From Actinomyces faecalis (GTDB lineage: Bacteria; Actinomycetota; Actinomycetes; Actinomycetales; Actinomycetaceae): a stretch of DNA of 64,000 bases. The notes under the pieces are model-generated. The model made no database searches. It was given only the letters and a program-made list of their open reading frames with translations, and was not told the DNA's origin. Positions within the stretch are counted from its first letter, which is position 1, and every line of letters starts with the position of its first letter. The translations under genes and the position numbers were made by a program. Where the stretch lies: contig NZ_CP063418.1 in NCBI RefSeq assembly GCF_013184985.2, positions 2,356,001 through 2,420,000 on the forward strand, read 5' to 3'. Shown here in pieces: positions 34,471 to 43,191 of this stretch.

Positions 34471-35585
34471 CGGCTCCACTCATGTCCACCGGCAACCGGT
34501 CTCGTACCTACCGAGGCATACCGGGAAATGCACCGATCGCGCTCTGGGCGGTCCCTGTGGCTGACATGGGCGGTGTGGCCCGTCACGTCCTTGATACCGC
34601 ACGGCAAGGTATCCCGGACACGCGGATGGTCGTGATGTGTCCTCCCGGGCCACTCGCATCTGCCCTGCAAGAGATCGACGTCCCCGTCCTGGTTGAGAGC
34701 TTTGGCCCGGAGGCTGGGCTGCATTCCTCGGTGCGCAGTCTGCGCCATGCAGTCGCCAAGCTTCGCCCGGCGGTGCTGCACACGCACCTCGCTTACGCCG
34801 ATATCGTTGCTGCGCTTGCCGTTCCCGTCAGCTGGCCAGTGCGACTGGTCTCGACTGAGCACGGGATCGCTGCGCCCGGCCAGGACACCGTTTACCACGG
34901 CAATGCTGTCAAGAGCCGTCTCATGTCTGCTGCACATGCAGCTCGTTGCGAACGTTTCGATGCACTCATCGCGGTCTCAGAAGCCACCGCTGAGGCTATG
35001 AGGCAAGCCTGGCATCCACGGCAGCTCATTGAGATCATCCCCAATGGAGCTGATCCTCTTCCTGTGCGCCCGGAGCGCACTCCTGGTCTACGGATTCTCT
35101 CTCTGGCCCGTTTGGCTCCGGAGAAGCAGATCGGCGAGCTGCTCAAGGCCTTCTCTGTGCTCCACCGTGACCATCCACAGGCGCAACTGACCCTTGCGGG
35201 TACAGGCCCTGAGGAAGCAGCCTTGCGCCGCTCGGCCGAGGCACTCGGCCTGTCAGAGGCGGTCTCTCTTCCCGGATACCTCGACTCAGCTCGGGCCCTC
35301 TCGCAGCACGACGTCCTCGCGCAGCTCTCCGTCTGGGAAAACTGCTCCTACTCACTACTTGACGCAGTCCGCCAGGGCCTAGGCGTAGTCGCTACCCCAG
35401 TTGGTGGCAATCCCGAGATACTCCCTGCCCGATGCCTGGTGGAGGCCTCCGACCTCCAGGCCATGGCGGTGGCCATGTATCAACAGGGAACAGATCTCTC
35501 ATCACGCCCCACACTGACCACGTGGCCAAGCGTGCGAGCCATGACCACGCAGATCCAGATGGTGTACCGGGGGTGCTTCACGTGA
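34467..35585 (+). CDS. Glycosyltransferase family 4
   Basis: A 372-residue GT-B enzyme starting with the GTG of a GTGA overlap. The N-terminal half has VADMGGVARHVLDTA and VLHTHLAYADIVAAL. The C-terminal half has ILSLARLAPEKQIGELLKAF, LTLAGTGPEE, VSLPGYLDSA and ENCSYSLLDAVRQGLGVVATPVGG, matching the GT4 donor site although the first catalytic Glu is within a WENCSYS variant. Probably cytosolic and part of the repeat-unit assembly. The following gene begins in its stop codon. Confidence 0.85.
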   Translation: MTAPLMSTGNRSRTYRGIPGNAPIALWAVPVADMGGVARHVLDTARQGIPDTRMVVMCPPGPLASALQEIDVPVLVESFGPEAGLHSSVRSLRHAVAKLRPAVLHTHLAYADIVAALAVPVSWPVRLVSTEHGIAAPGQDTVYHGNAVKSRLMSAAHAARCERFDALIAVSEATAEAMRQAWHPRQLIEIIPNGADPLPVRPERTPGLRILSLARLAPEKQIGELLKAFSVLHRDHPQAQLTLAGTGPEEAALRRSAEALGLSEAVSLPGYLDSARALSQHDVLAQLSVWENCSYSLLDAVRQGLGVVATPVGGNPEILPARCLVEASDLQAMAVAMYQQGTDLSSRPTLTTWPSVRAMTTQIQMVYRGCFT

Positions 35586-36625
35586 CCCGTATCCATATCG
35601 CCGCGAACAACGGCGAGATCGGTGGCGGCGAGGTCATGCTGATACAGATCGCTGAGGCAGTTCGTGCTCTAGGACACGATGTGCACATCATCGGTCCTGG
35701 CGCCGAGGCAGGCGTTGTTGAAACCGCAGCCTCCATGGGTTTTCAGACGACTGCGTTGCCTCCCGGACGCAAGGCCTACATGCGAGCTCTGGCCTCCTGG
35801 GACCGAGACCGTGACGGAATCTTGTGGTGCAACGGCCTGGTACCCGCGCTGGCCACCACCGGCAGGCCTAGGCGCATCGTCCACCTCCATCAGGCTCCAT
35901 CCTGGAAGCACGTGGCTGCGGGCCGCCTGGCCTCCGCTGGCTCGCTGGCTCTACTCGTACCCTCCCGTTCTATGGCCCGTCGTTTTCCGACGGCGCAGAT
36001 CTTGCCGAACTGGGTACCTCCAGTCCGCGCAACACCTCAATCCACTCCCGCCACCAGCGGCTGCGAGGAGCCGATTGTCCTTGGGTTCCTTGGCAGGCTC
36101 AGCACTGACAAAGGAGTCCGTGTCCTTGCTCAAGTAGTCAGGCTACTGGACGCTGATAGCCCCGGTCGCTATCGCCTGCTCCTCGCAGGGGCACCGCGCT
36201 TCGTGGATGAGGCCGATCAGCGCCAGCTCGATGCGAGCCTCGTTCCGATCGCTCATCTCACCGAGCGCGCTGGGTGGATGGATCGCGAGGAGTTCTTCTC
36301 CTCCGTGGACCTTGCCGTCTTCCCATCCGTGTGTGACGAGTCATTCGGCCTCATCGTAGCCGAGGCGATGAGCGCCCGTGTCCCCTTCGTCATCTCTGAT
36401 ACTGGGGCCCTGCCAGAGGTAGCGGGCAAGGGATACCCGTGGATCTCGCGTCGAGGCTCGGTCGGTTCCTTACTGCGGGTGGTGCAGCAGGTACTCGCCT
36501 CTCCCTCCGCGACGGTGGAGGCTCACCTCGAGCATATGCACAGACGTTGGGAAGCAGAGTTTTCCCCGAGTAGCGGCAGAGCGCGGGTGCGCCATCTGCT
36601 CACAGACATCCTGCCTCAGGAGTAG
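35582..36625 (+). CDS. Glycosyltransferase family 4
   Basis: 347 residues from the GTG at 35582 (GTGA overlap with the preceding gene); the longer frame from 35432 lies inside that gene. The start is THIHIAANN-like (RIHIAANNGEIGGGEVMLIQ), a typical donor-domain glycine loop. HLHQAPSWKHVA follows, then LGFLGRLSTDKGVRVLAQVV, RLLLAGAPRF, AGWMDREEFFSSVDLAVFPS and DESFGLIVAEAMSARVPFVISD with the E-F-G-x3-E signature intact. Part of the same co-translated chain, likely adding one sugar of the repeat unit. Confidence 0.88.
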   Translation: MTRIHIAANNGEIGGGEVMLIQIAEAVRALGHDVHIIGPGAEAGVVETAASMGFQTTALPPGRKAYMRALASWDRDRDGILWCNGLVPALATTGRPRRIVHLHQAPSWKHVAAGRLASAGSLALLVPSRSMARRFPTAQILPNWVPPVRATPQSTPATSGCEEPIVLGFLGRLSTDKGVRVLAQVVRLLDADSPGRYRLLLAGAPRFVDEADQRQLDASLVPIAHLTERAGWMDREEFFSSVDLAVFPSVCDESFGLIVAEAMSARVPFVISDTGALPEVAGKGYPWISRRGSVGSLLRVVQQVLASPSATVEAHLEHMHRRWEAEFSPSSGRARVRHLLTDILPQE

Positions 36626-36631
36626 CGCCAT

Positions 36632-37033
36632 ATGAACACCGCACCAGAGCTCACAGCCTCAGTCATCGTCCCCAGTTACCGGGGTTCACACCGTCTGCCC
36701 CGGCTGCTGTCATCCTTTGAGCATCAGAGCCTCCCCACGGATCGTTTCGAGGTGCCTGTGGTAATCAACGGCCTGGTTGACGACTCTGCCGCGATTGTCG
36801 ATGCGGCGGCGCGAGGAGTGCCCAGCCTGCCCTCTGTACTTGATCGCAACCAGGAGGCGTCAGCCTCTTCATACGGCGGAGCACTGCTAGCGTGGCACCA
36901 TCGGGCTGCTACTTTCTCGCTCGTCAGACAGACCCGGGAGGAGATTGTTCCTGAGGACATCATGTGCGGTCACAGTTCATGGGCCCCGAGAGCAGACAAC
37001 GAGTTGACCAGCGCCGTCTCGTCTCAGTGCTGA
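36632..37033 (+). pseudogene. Truncated family 2 glycosyltransferase
   Basis: Only the first about 50 residues are a normal GT2 start (ASVIVPSYRGSHRLPRLLSS, VPVVINGLVDDS). Beyond that, the sequence keeps traces of the following strand-helix region (ATFSLVRQTREEIVPEDI where a 'VTFVDDDDxIxP' block is expected) but the Asp cluster is destroyed, and the frame ends at 133 residues instead of about 300. A ribosome site precedes the ATG six bases after the upstream stop, so the gene was once part of the operon. Internal deletion or frameshift decay is inferred. Confidence 0.65.
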
Positions 37034-37044
37034 GGCAGGTCCCT

Positions 37045-38169
37045 ATGTCACGTCCTCGCATCGCTATCGCGCACGATTACCTCACCCAGCGTGGTGGGGC
37101 TGAGCGAGTCGTTCTCGCTATGCACCGTGCTTTCCCGGACGCCCCGATCTACACGACCCTGTACGATCCTGAGGGCACGTTCCCTGACTTCGCCAACGCT
37201 GATATCCGCGTCAGTGCACTCAATCGTCTCCCTCTTGCCCGCAAGCATTTTCGAGCGACGTTGCCCGTCCTTGCCCCGACAGCGTCTACTTTCACGGTGG
37301 ATGCCGACCTGACGATCGCCTCGTCCACAGGGTGGGCACACGGCTTTCACTTCACCGGGCAGAGCCTGGTCTACTGCCACTCCCCCGCACGTTTCCTGCA
37401 CCTGTCACGCCAGTACCTGGGAGACGTCTCCCCACTGAGCCCCCAGGCACTCGCCCTGGGCATACTGCGCCCTGCTCTGCTGCGGTGGGACCGCCGCGCT
37501 GCGCTCAGAGCAGATCGTTACCTAGCAAATTCCACCATCGTGGCTGAGCGCATCCGCCGAGTCTATGGGATCGACGCAGATATCCTCTTTCCACCCGGAG
37601 GTGTTGATTCTCAGGCGCCACTCGCTCCCATCCCGCAGGCCCAGGACTGGGTAACTGAGACGGATCCACGCCCCTTCTATCTGGTGGTCTCACGCCTGAT
37701 GCCATACAAGAAGGTCGACGTGGTGCTGGAGGCATTCTCCAGGATGCCGGACCGGTCCCTGCTAGTTATTGGCAGGGGCCCGGAGCAGGAACGGCTCTCA
37801 CGCCTCGCACCGGCGAACGCCCGCTTAGTGTCCGGTCTTGACGACGCCCAGGTCCGGTGGGCCTATGCCCATGCGCGAGCTCTAATCGCCCCAGCCTTCG
37901 AAGACTTCGGGTTGACTCCTTTGGAAGCATATGCTTTTGGGACCCCGGTACTGGCTCGTCACGGCGGTGGGTACCTGGACACTGTGGCCAATGAGGTCAG
38001 TGGACTGTTCTTCGAGCACTCCACCCCACAGGACGTGGTTGGCGTTGTTGAGCAGGAGGCGGCTATCTCCTGGGACCGGCAGAGAATCACTGAGCACGGC
38101 AGACGCTTTAGCGAGCAGCGGTTTACGGCACGTTTGCAAGCCTATGTTGATGGCATGCTGGCGGCATAG
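37045..38169 (+). CDS. Glycosyltransferase family 4
   Basis: A 374-residue GT-B enzyme from ATG 37045; the longer frame from 36964 overlaps the preceding remnant and is not supported. IAIAHDYLTQRGGAERVVLA is the family start, LVYCHSPARFLH the acceptor loop and YLANSTIVAERIRRVYG the linker. The C-terminal domain has FYLVVSRLMPYKKVDVVLEAF, LLVIGRGPEQ and FEDFGLTPLEAYAFGTPVLA with the E-D-F-G-x3-E signature. This subgroup is often annotated as mannosyl- or rhamnosyltransferase WbaZ-like. Cytosolic; ends 11 bases before the initiating transferase gene. Confidence 0.9.
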   Translation: MSRPRIAIAHDYLTQRGGAERVVLAMHRAFPDAPIYTTLYDPEGTFPDFANADIRVSALNRLPLARKHFRATLPVLAPTASTFTVDADLTIASSTGWAHGFHFTGQSLVYCHSPARFLHLSRQYLGDVSPLSPQALALGILRPALLRWDRRAALRADRYLANSTIVAERIRRVYGIDADILFPPGGVDSQAPLAPIPQAQDWVTETDPRPFYLVVSRLMPYKKVDVVLEAFSRMPDRSLLVIGRGPEQERLSRLAPANARLVSGLDDAQVRWAYAHARALIAPAFEDFGLTPLEAYAFGTPVLARHGGGYLDTVANEVSGLFFEHSTPQDVVGVVEQEAAISWDRQRITEHGRRFSEQRFTARLQAYVDGMLAA

Positions 38170-38180
38170 GAGACGCACTC

Positions 38181-39590
38181 ATGACACATGGCAAACTGAT
38201 GCGGATCATTGGTACAAGCGCCGTCATTCTCGACACGCTTGTCATCCTACTGACCACGGTCGTGGCGCAGGACCTGCGGTCTCGTCTGACGTTCATCGCC
38301 GACGGATATGTGCTCGACCACACACTGGACTCCCTGAGGATCCCATTAGTCATCGGGTGGATTGCCGTCATCGCCGCCTTCGGCGGCTACTCAACCCGTG
38401 ACCTAGAAGCCGGGACTTCCAGCTACAGGCGTGTTTTCAACGCCTCTCTGGCAACGTCATGCCTGATGACCATGTTGCTGTTCTTTGGTCAAGTACCAAT
38501 GTCTCGCTCCTATGTCCTGATCCTGACAGTCCTGGGCCCCGCTCTGCTGGTGCTGGAGAGATCCCTGCTGCGCCGTGCCGTCCACGCGTTTTACCGGCGT
38601 GATCTCGGGGCCCGCCGTGCCATCATCGTCGGCCACGGGCCTGTCTCGGCCGCGCTCATCAGACGGGTCCGTGAAGGTAAGTGGATGGGGCTGAACCCTG
38701 TTGCAATGATCTATGCCTCTCCCGAGGAAGCCGCCGCCCTCGATCTACCGCTGGCAAACGCCTCAGCAGGCCTGCTCCCACTGGCGGAGGAGTACGCCGC
38801 CGATCTGATTCTCTTCGCGGACGGCTCCGCTCCGTCAACCACAGACTTCCGCCGTTACCTCTGGCAGTTCGAGCGGCACCACACCGAGTTGGCAGTCGTC
38901 TCCTCCATCGTTGACGTCGCCTCAGACAGGGTCCGTACCCGGCCGGTTGCCGGGACCCAGATCGTCTACGTCGAGGACCCACGTTCGGCCGGAGCCCTGT
39001 CCTGGAGCAAACGGGCTTTCGATATCATTACCGCAACGCTCATGCTGGTCATGAGCTCTCCAATCATGATCGTCACCGCTCTGCTCGTCCGTCACGACGG
39101 TGGCCCAGCCCTCTTTCGGCAGACGCGTACGGGCCGCAACGGCAAGCCATTTCAGATGCTGAAGTTCCGCTCCATGGTGGTCGATGCTGAACAACGTCTG
39201 CAGTCAGTCAAAGATACTCCGCAGACCAACAAGGTCATGTTCAAACGTGCCGACGATCCTCGCATCACCAAAGTGGGCGCAGTAATCCGGCGTTATTCCA
39301 TTGATGAGCTTCCCCAGTTGATCAACGTCATCCGGGGAGAGATGAGTCTGATCGGACCGCGTCCGCCGCTTCCCCGCGAAGTTGCCCTCTATACGGATGA
39401 CGAATGGCGTCGGCTACGAGTCCGGCCCGGCCTCACTGGTCTGTGGCAGATCTCAGGCCGCTCAGACCTGTCATGGGACGAGACCATCCGGCTTGATCTG
39501 TACTACATCGACAACTGGTCAGTGCTCCAGGATCTTTCCATCCTGCTGCAGACCGTGAAGGCCGTCTTCACAGGTCGGGGCGCGTACTAA
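38181..39590 (+). CDS. Initiating sugar-phosphate transferase (WbaP/WcaJ-like polyprenyl glycosylphosphotransferase)
   Basis: 469 residues. Four N-terminal transmembrane helices (about 10-140) precede a CoA-binding-like domain (about 150-270) and a fifth hydrophobic segment (about 275-300) with KRAFDIITATLMLVMSSP. The catalytic bacterial sugar transferase domain has LFRQTRTGRNGKPFQMLKFRSMV, YSIDELPQLINVIRGEMSLIGPRPP and RPGLTGLWQISGRSDLSWD. It transfers a hexose-1-phosphate to undecaprenyl phosphate and so starts repeat-unit synthesis at the inner membrane face. It lies in the centre of the rightward operon, 11 bases after a GT4 gene. Confidence 0.95.
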   Translation: MTHGKLMRIIGTSAVILDTLVILLTTVVAQDLRSRLTFIADGYVLDHTLDSLRIPLVIGWIAVIAAFGGYSTRDLEAGTSSYRRVFNASLATSCLMTMLLFFGQVPMSRSYVLILTVLGPALLVLERSLLRRAVHAFYRRDLGARRAIIVGHGPVSAALIRRVREGKWMGLNPVAMIYASPEEAAALDLPLANASAGLLPLAEEYAADLILFADGSAPSTTDFRRYLWQFERHHTELAVVSSIVDVASDRVRTRPVAGTQIVYVEDPRSAGALSWSKRAFDIITATLMLVMSSPIMIVTALLVRHDGGPALFRQTRTGRNGKPFQMLKFRSMVVDAEQRLQSVKDTPQTNKVMFKRADDPRITKVGAVIRRYSIDELPQLINVIRGEMSLIGPRPPLPREVALYTDDEWRRLRVRPGLTGLWQISGRSDLSWDETIRLDLYYIDNWSVLQDLSILLQTVKAVFTGRGAY

Positions 39591-39592
39591 CG

Positions 39593-40216
39593 ATGCCGGC
39601 CCAAGCGACCGGTATCGAGCCCCGTACGCCTCGCGCACACGCCTCCATCCAACGCTCCACGTTATGGATGGTGGCCTTCTTCATGACATGGCTAGTATCA
39701 GCCACCGTAGAACCCGCCCAGGCCTTGGGATACTGGCTGCTCGTTGAGCTTGGCACCATCCGTCACACCTGTCCGACGTGGCTGTTATCGTCCATTATGG
39801 CGCTCGGATCTTTGCCGGTAACTCTTGTTATCACCCTCACCTGCGCATTTATCGGCTTAAGGCGATATCCGTGGAGATCAACGGCTCTGGCACTAAGCAC
39901 CATCAGTGGCGCACTCCTTCTTTCCGCGGCCCTCCCGCATCTGAACGCACACATTGACTACGGTTGGTTCCCACACGAATCCACGTTCCCTTCCGGCCAT
40001 ATGGCGGGATTCCTAGCTTCTTCCCTCATGCTGGAACGCATCGCTCCACGCGGCGGGCAATGGCAGCTGATGACTACTGCGGCCATGGGGGTCTTCGGCT
40101 GCGTCCTCGGTATCGTTATCCTGTCTGTCACTGCACATACTCTGTGGGATGTCCTCGGTTCCGTCTGCCTCCTCCTCGCTATCCGTCCTCTCGTCAGCTC
40201 AAGGAGCACCGTATGA
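39593..40216 (+). CDS. PAP2-type membrane phosphatase
   Basis: A 207-residue protein with five or six hydrophobic helices. STFPSGHMAGFLAS supplies the PSGH motif and AHTLWDVLGS the last His/Asp motif of PAP2 phosphatases. The first motif (K-x6-RP) and the Arg normally before the final His are not evident, so it may be catalytically divergent. Its position between the initiating transferase and the polymerase suggests a role in recycling undecaprenyl pyrophosphate or processing a lipid carrier. It starts two bases after the preceding stop and overlaps the next gene by ATGA. Confidence 0.75.
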   Translation: MPAQATGIEPRTPRAHASIQRSTLWMVAFFMTWLVSATVEPAQALGYWLLVELGTIRHTCPTWLLSSIMALGSLPVTLVITLTCAFIGLRRYPWRSTALALSTISGALLLSAALPHLNAHIDYGWFPHESTFPSGHMAGFLASSLMLERIAPRGGQWQLMTTAAMGVFGCVLGIVILSVTAHTLWDVLGSVCLLLAIRPLVSSRSTV

Positions 40217-41511
40217 GCACTCTGCCGATGACTGACCGCGCGCACCCCACCACCTGTTCCGCCAGCGCGCCAGCAGACTCAGCCCCCGTAAGCATGTGGG
40301 CGTGGACGCTTCCCACGATCTCCGACAAGAGCTCCACGCATCTCGTGGACGCTTTTTTTGGTGTACTACTCACCTTCCGAGCTCTGCCGGGCATCCCCGC
40401 TTCCCTACCCGTCAGTGACCTCGCTGGCATTGTCTTTATCCTGATCCTGCTCTTCCGTGCTCCTCGCTACCGCCTGGGGCGTGCTGAGCTCCTCATCCCC
40501 GGCGCCATCGCCATGGGGGTCTATCTCATTGCCGTGTCCAGCATAAATGACGTCTTATGGACACGGCGCCTTGGTCACATCGCGATCCTGCTCATCTTGG
40601 CCGTCCTTATTGGAAGTGGCCGCGCGCACCTGCCCTCAATGCTACGTGCAGCCGCCTTCGGTATCCTGGTTAATACCGGCTTGTTCTACGCAGGTGCTGC
40701 TCCCGATACTTACGGAGGTTACCTCACCGGATACCTTGAGGACAAGAACCATGCAGCATTGACGATCGCCATCATTGGCGTCACACTATGCGCTTTTGTT
40801 CGGCGCCGGTATATCATCCCCACGCTTGCGACTACGGGAATACTGATCTGGCTTACCGGTTCAAGAACTACCCTCGGGGCTTTGGCTGCCGCGGGGTTGT
40901 GGATACTTTTTCGACCCCGTATGCGCTCATTAATACCACGAGTAATTCTTGGCGGCTTTATCGCTTTCGCTTTGAATATCCTGGTCGACGACTACTCCCA
41001 AGAAGGTGCTTTCACAGATCGAACCGGCAGCGATGCCCTGCGTGAGCGTATCGACGATGCCGTTCAGATCAAGCTCAATTCCACACCCCCCTACGGAGGG
41101 GGACTCGGTACGGCAACAGTCGAGATCGATGAAAAAACCTGGTTTTTCCACAACGCTTATGATGGACTCCGCCAGGAAGGTGGTTGGCTACTCCTGATCG
41201 TCTTTGTTTCGATTTTTGTGTGGTACGGGCTCCGCCCCAAGCGACAGCACATCACAAACTTCACCCAGCTCGCGGTAGAAGCTGCAGTCATCGTCGAGCT
41301 GGTGTGCGCATGGAAACTCGGGGAAGTCTTTTTCTCAACACAAACCGTCCTACTGCTCGCTGCCATACTCGAGGTGTACCTAAAAGACCAGGATCCCGAA
41401 AGAGCCCAGATCTCTACCGCGAGTGAAAGCACTATGTCGCGTTATCATCGAAGCCTTGCCCGAAGCAACTCATTAAAAGAAAGAGCCCTCAATACGAGGC
41501 GGCAGCCATGA
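40213..41511 (+). CDS. Wzy-like O-antigen/capsule polymerase (O-antigen ligase superfamily)
   Basis: 432 residues from ATG 40213 (AAGGAG seven bases upstream, ATGA overlap); the track frame from 39964 lies inside the phosphatase gene and is rejected. About ten hydrophobic segments. LTGSRTTLGALAAAGLW and FFHNAYDGLRQEGGWLLL give the Wzy_C pattern (H-N-x-Y-x3-x-x-E-G) that lies around the large periplasmic loop. It should link repeat units on the outer face of the membrane. The 3' half becomes AT-richer, grading into the next gene. It works with the Wzz/BY-kinase at 17296-19002. Confidence 0.85.
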   Translation: MSTLPMTDRAHPTTCSASAPADSAPVSMWAWTLPTISDKSSTHLVDAFFGVLLTFRALPGIPASLPVSDLAGIVFILILLFRAPRYRLGRAELLIPGAIAMGVYLIAVSSINDVLWTRRLGHIAILLILAVLIGSGRAHLPSMLRAAAFGILVNTGLFYAGAAPDTYGGYLTGYLEDKNHAALTIAIIGVTLCAFVRRRYIIPTLATTGILIWLTGSRTTLGALAAAGLWILFRPRMRSLIPRVILGGFIAFALNILVDDYSQEGAFTDRTGSDALRERIDDAVQIKLNSTPPYGGGLGTATVEIDEKTWFFHNAYDGLRQEGGWLLLIVFVSIFVWYGLRPKRQHITNFTQLAVEAAVIVELVCAWKLGEVFFSTQTVLLLAAILEVYLKDQDPERAQISTASESTMSRYHRSLARSNSLKERALNTRRQP

Positions 41512-42593
41512 CCGCAGATATCTCTCCCAAAGACACATCACCAAGGTTTCGAGAATTAGATGGACTTCGAGGTATAGCAGCATTGAGCGTGGTCATCGGA
41601 CACCTTACGGTGACATACGATGATCATTATGCCGGTGGAGGCGAACCACTATTTAAATTTACTTATGGAGCCTTCGGTGTCGAGATATTTTTTCTAATAA
41701 GTGGATTTGTTATCCTTATGACAGCGTTTAGGGCGGAACGCCCGTTACAATTTGTCATTTCGCGCGTAACAAGACTATACCCAGCCTACTGGATATCAAT
41801 CGCAATATCGGTAATTTTAGGCCTAAGCCTCCCGTCTCTAGCCGTACCGACTGATGCTATAACAATCATCGGAAATATGACGATGGTACAGAGATGGCTG
41901 TTCGTTGAGAATTTAGACGGCACGCACTGGACTCTTGCTGTCGAGATGCAATTTTATCTTTTGATCCTTATTCTTTTGATCGTAACGAAATGTCGGATCA
42001 GTAGGAGATCCCTTTTAATTTTTTCCAGCTTATGGTTGGCTGCAAGTTCGGGAGTCTCGGTTTGGGCGTACCCAAAGAGTCACGGAATCGACCCGTCTCT
42101 CGTTCCAACAATGACCAAGATCGCAATCAATCTGTCGCTGGCCCAGTACGCTCCTTTATTCATTGGGGGAGCCTACCTCTTCATATCAAGGAAATCCTCA
42201 CGATACCATCCGATGGTCGCAGTCTCAGGCCTGGCCTCTGTCGGTTCCGCTTATCTACTTGCAGATATACGCCACGCCGCCGCGGTTTCAGTTATTTATG
42301 TCATTTTTTCAGTGGTGACACTGAGGAGCGATTCCACCTCAATGTTACTTTGGGCGCCTTTCACATGGCTTGGTAAAATAAGTTACTCCTTGTATATCAC
42401 ACATTCCTTGGTCTGCTATTCTGTAATGCAATTTCTTATTGAGCCAATTGGACGCAATGCAGCCATGTTGCTGGCGTTTATCATATGCCTGTTGGTCGCA
42501 TGGTCAGTCTGGCGGGTCGGAGAGAATACATTGTCGCCCGCATGGAGGCGGGCATGGACGCGTTCACTGTCCAGAAAATCCGCAAAGCAATGA
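41508..42593 (+). CDS. Acyltransferase family 3 (surface glycan O-acetylation)
   Basis: 361 residues. ELDGLRGIAALSVVIGHL is the acyltransferase-3 N-terminal block with the catalytic His. GVEIFFLISGFVILM, RVTRLYPAYWISI, WTLAVEMQFYLL and LGKISYSLYITHSLV follow, with about ten membrane helices. It probably acetylates or otherwise acylates the repeat unit. It overlaps the polymerase gene by ATGA and is the last gene of the rightward operon. It is one of the most AT-rich genes in the window, consistent with recent acquisition. Confidence 0.9.
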   Translation: MTADISPKDTSPRFRELDGLRGIAALSVVIGHLTVTYDDHYAGGGEPLFKFTYGAFGVEIFFLISGFVILMTAFRAERPLQFVISRVTRLYPAYWISIAISVILGLSLPSLAVPTDAITIIGNMTMVQRWLFVENLDGTHWTLAVEMQFYLLILILLIVTKCRISRRSLLIFSSLWLAASSGVSVWAYPKSHGIDPSLVPTMTKIAINLSLAQYAPLFIGGAYLFISRKSSRYHPMVAVSGLASVGSAYLLADIRHAAAVSVIYVIFSVVTLRSDSTSMLLWAPFTWLGKISYSLYITHSLVCYSVMQFLIEPIGRNAAMLLAFIICLLVAWSVWRVGENTLSPAWRRAWTRSLSRKSAKQ

Positions 42594-43113
42594 AGTGGAT
42601 TCCCTCTTCACTCCAGAACGATCCACAAAAGGGACTGGCCGTCCATGCATCCTGCATAGGAAGTTCTTGCCGCATTGAGTGGCATCTCCTCAAAATCAGA
42701 GCACGGCAACAAGCCCCCTTCCCCCTCGTGCACGCGGCTCTTCCCGAGACGAGTCGCCGCAATAGCCGAAGCCACCTTTCATCACGCCACCATAGACGGT
42801 ATTGCCAACGCCATCTCGCCTTGCTCAACATCTCCTTTCCTTCACCGTTGCTGGCGAGCCGACATTCCTGAGTTAAAACATCGACAACGTAACCCCAAGA
42901 AAGATGAAGCCACCCTGGCGGAAGCGGAGGACTCGCCCTGATACGTCGCAAATTCTTCCAGGGAATTCTTGCTCGAGATACTGGGCACACATCATTTCAA
43001 AACCTACCGGCCATCTTGAGAACAGCCCTTCACAGACACTGCTCCCCCGACGAGACTCTCCCTCACGTCCAGACTCGAACGACTAGCTCCCGAGCCAGTA
43101 GTCACGTCATACT
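42594..43113. other. Unassigned stretch after the polysaccharide operon
   Basis: About 520 bases with several short open frames and no family resemblance on either strand; codon use is unlike that of the neighbours. It may be a decayed gene at the boundary between the polysaccharide locus and purL. Confidence 0.4.
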
Positions 43114-43166
43114 GCCTCTGCGCTTCTTATCGGAGTGAGCCAGAGTCCGATAAGAAGCACAGAGGC
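43114..43166 (-). terminator. Terminator hairpin after purL
   Basis: 21-bp arms (43114-43134 and 43146-43166) with one mismatched pair, 26 bases from the purL stop. It may also end the rightward polysaccharide operon. Confidence 0.85.
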
Positions 43167-43191
43167 GAGGGTATGAGGAGGCACAGCCGAG

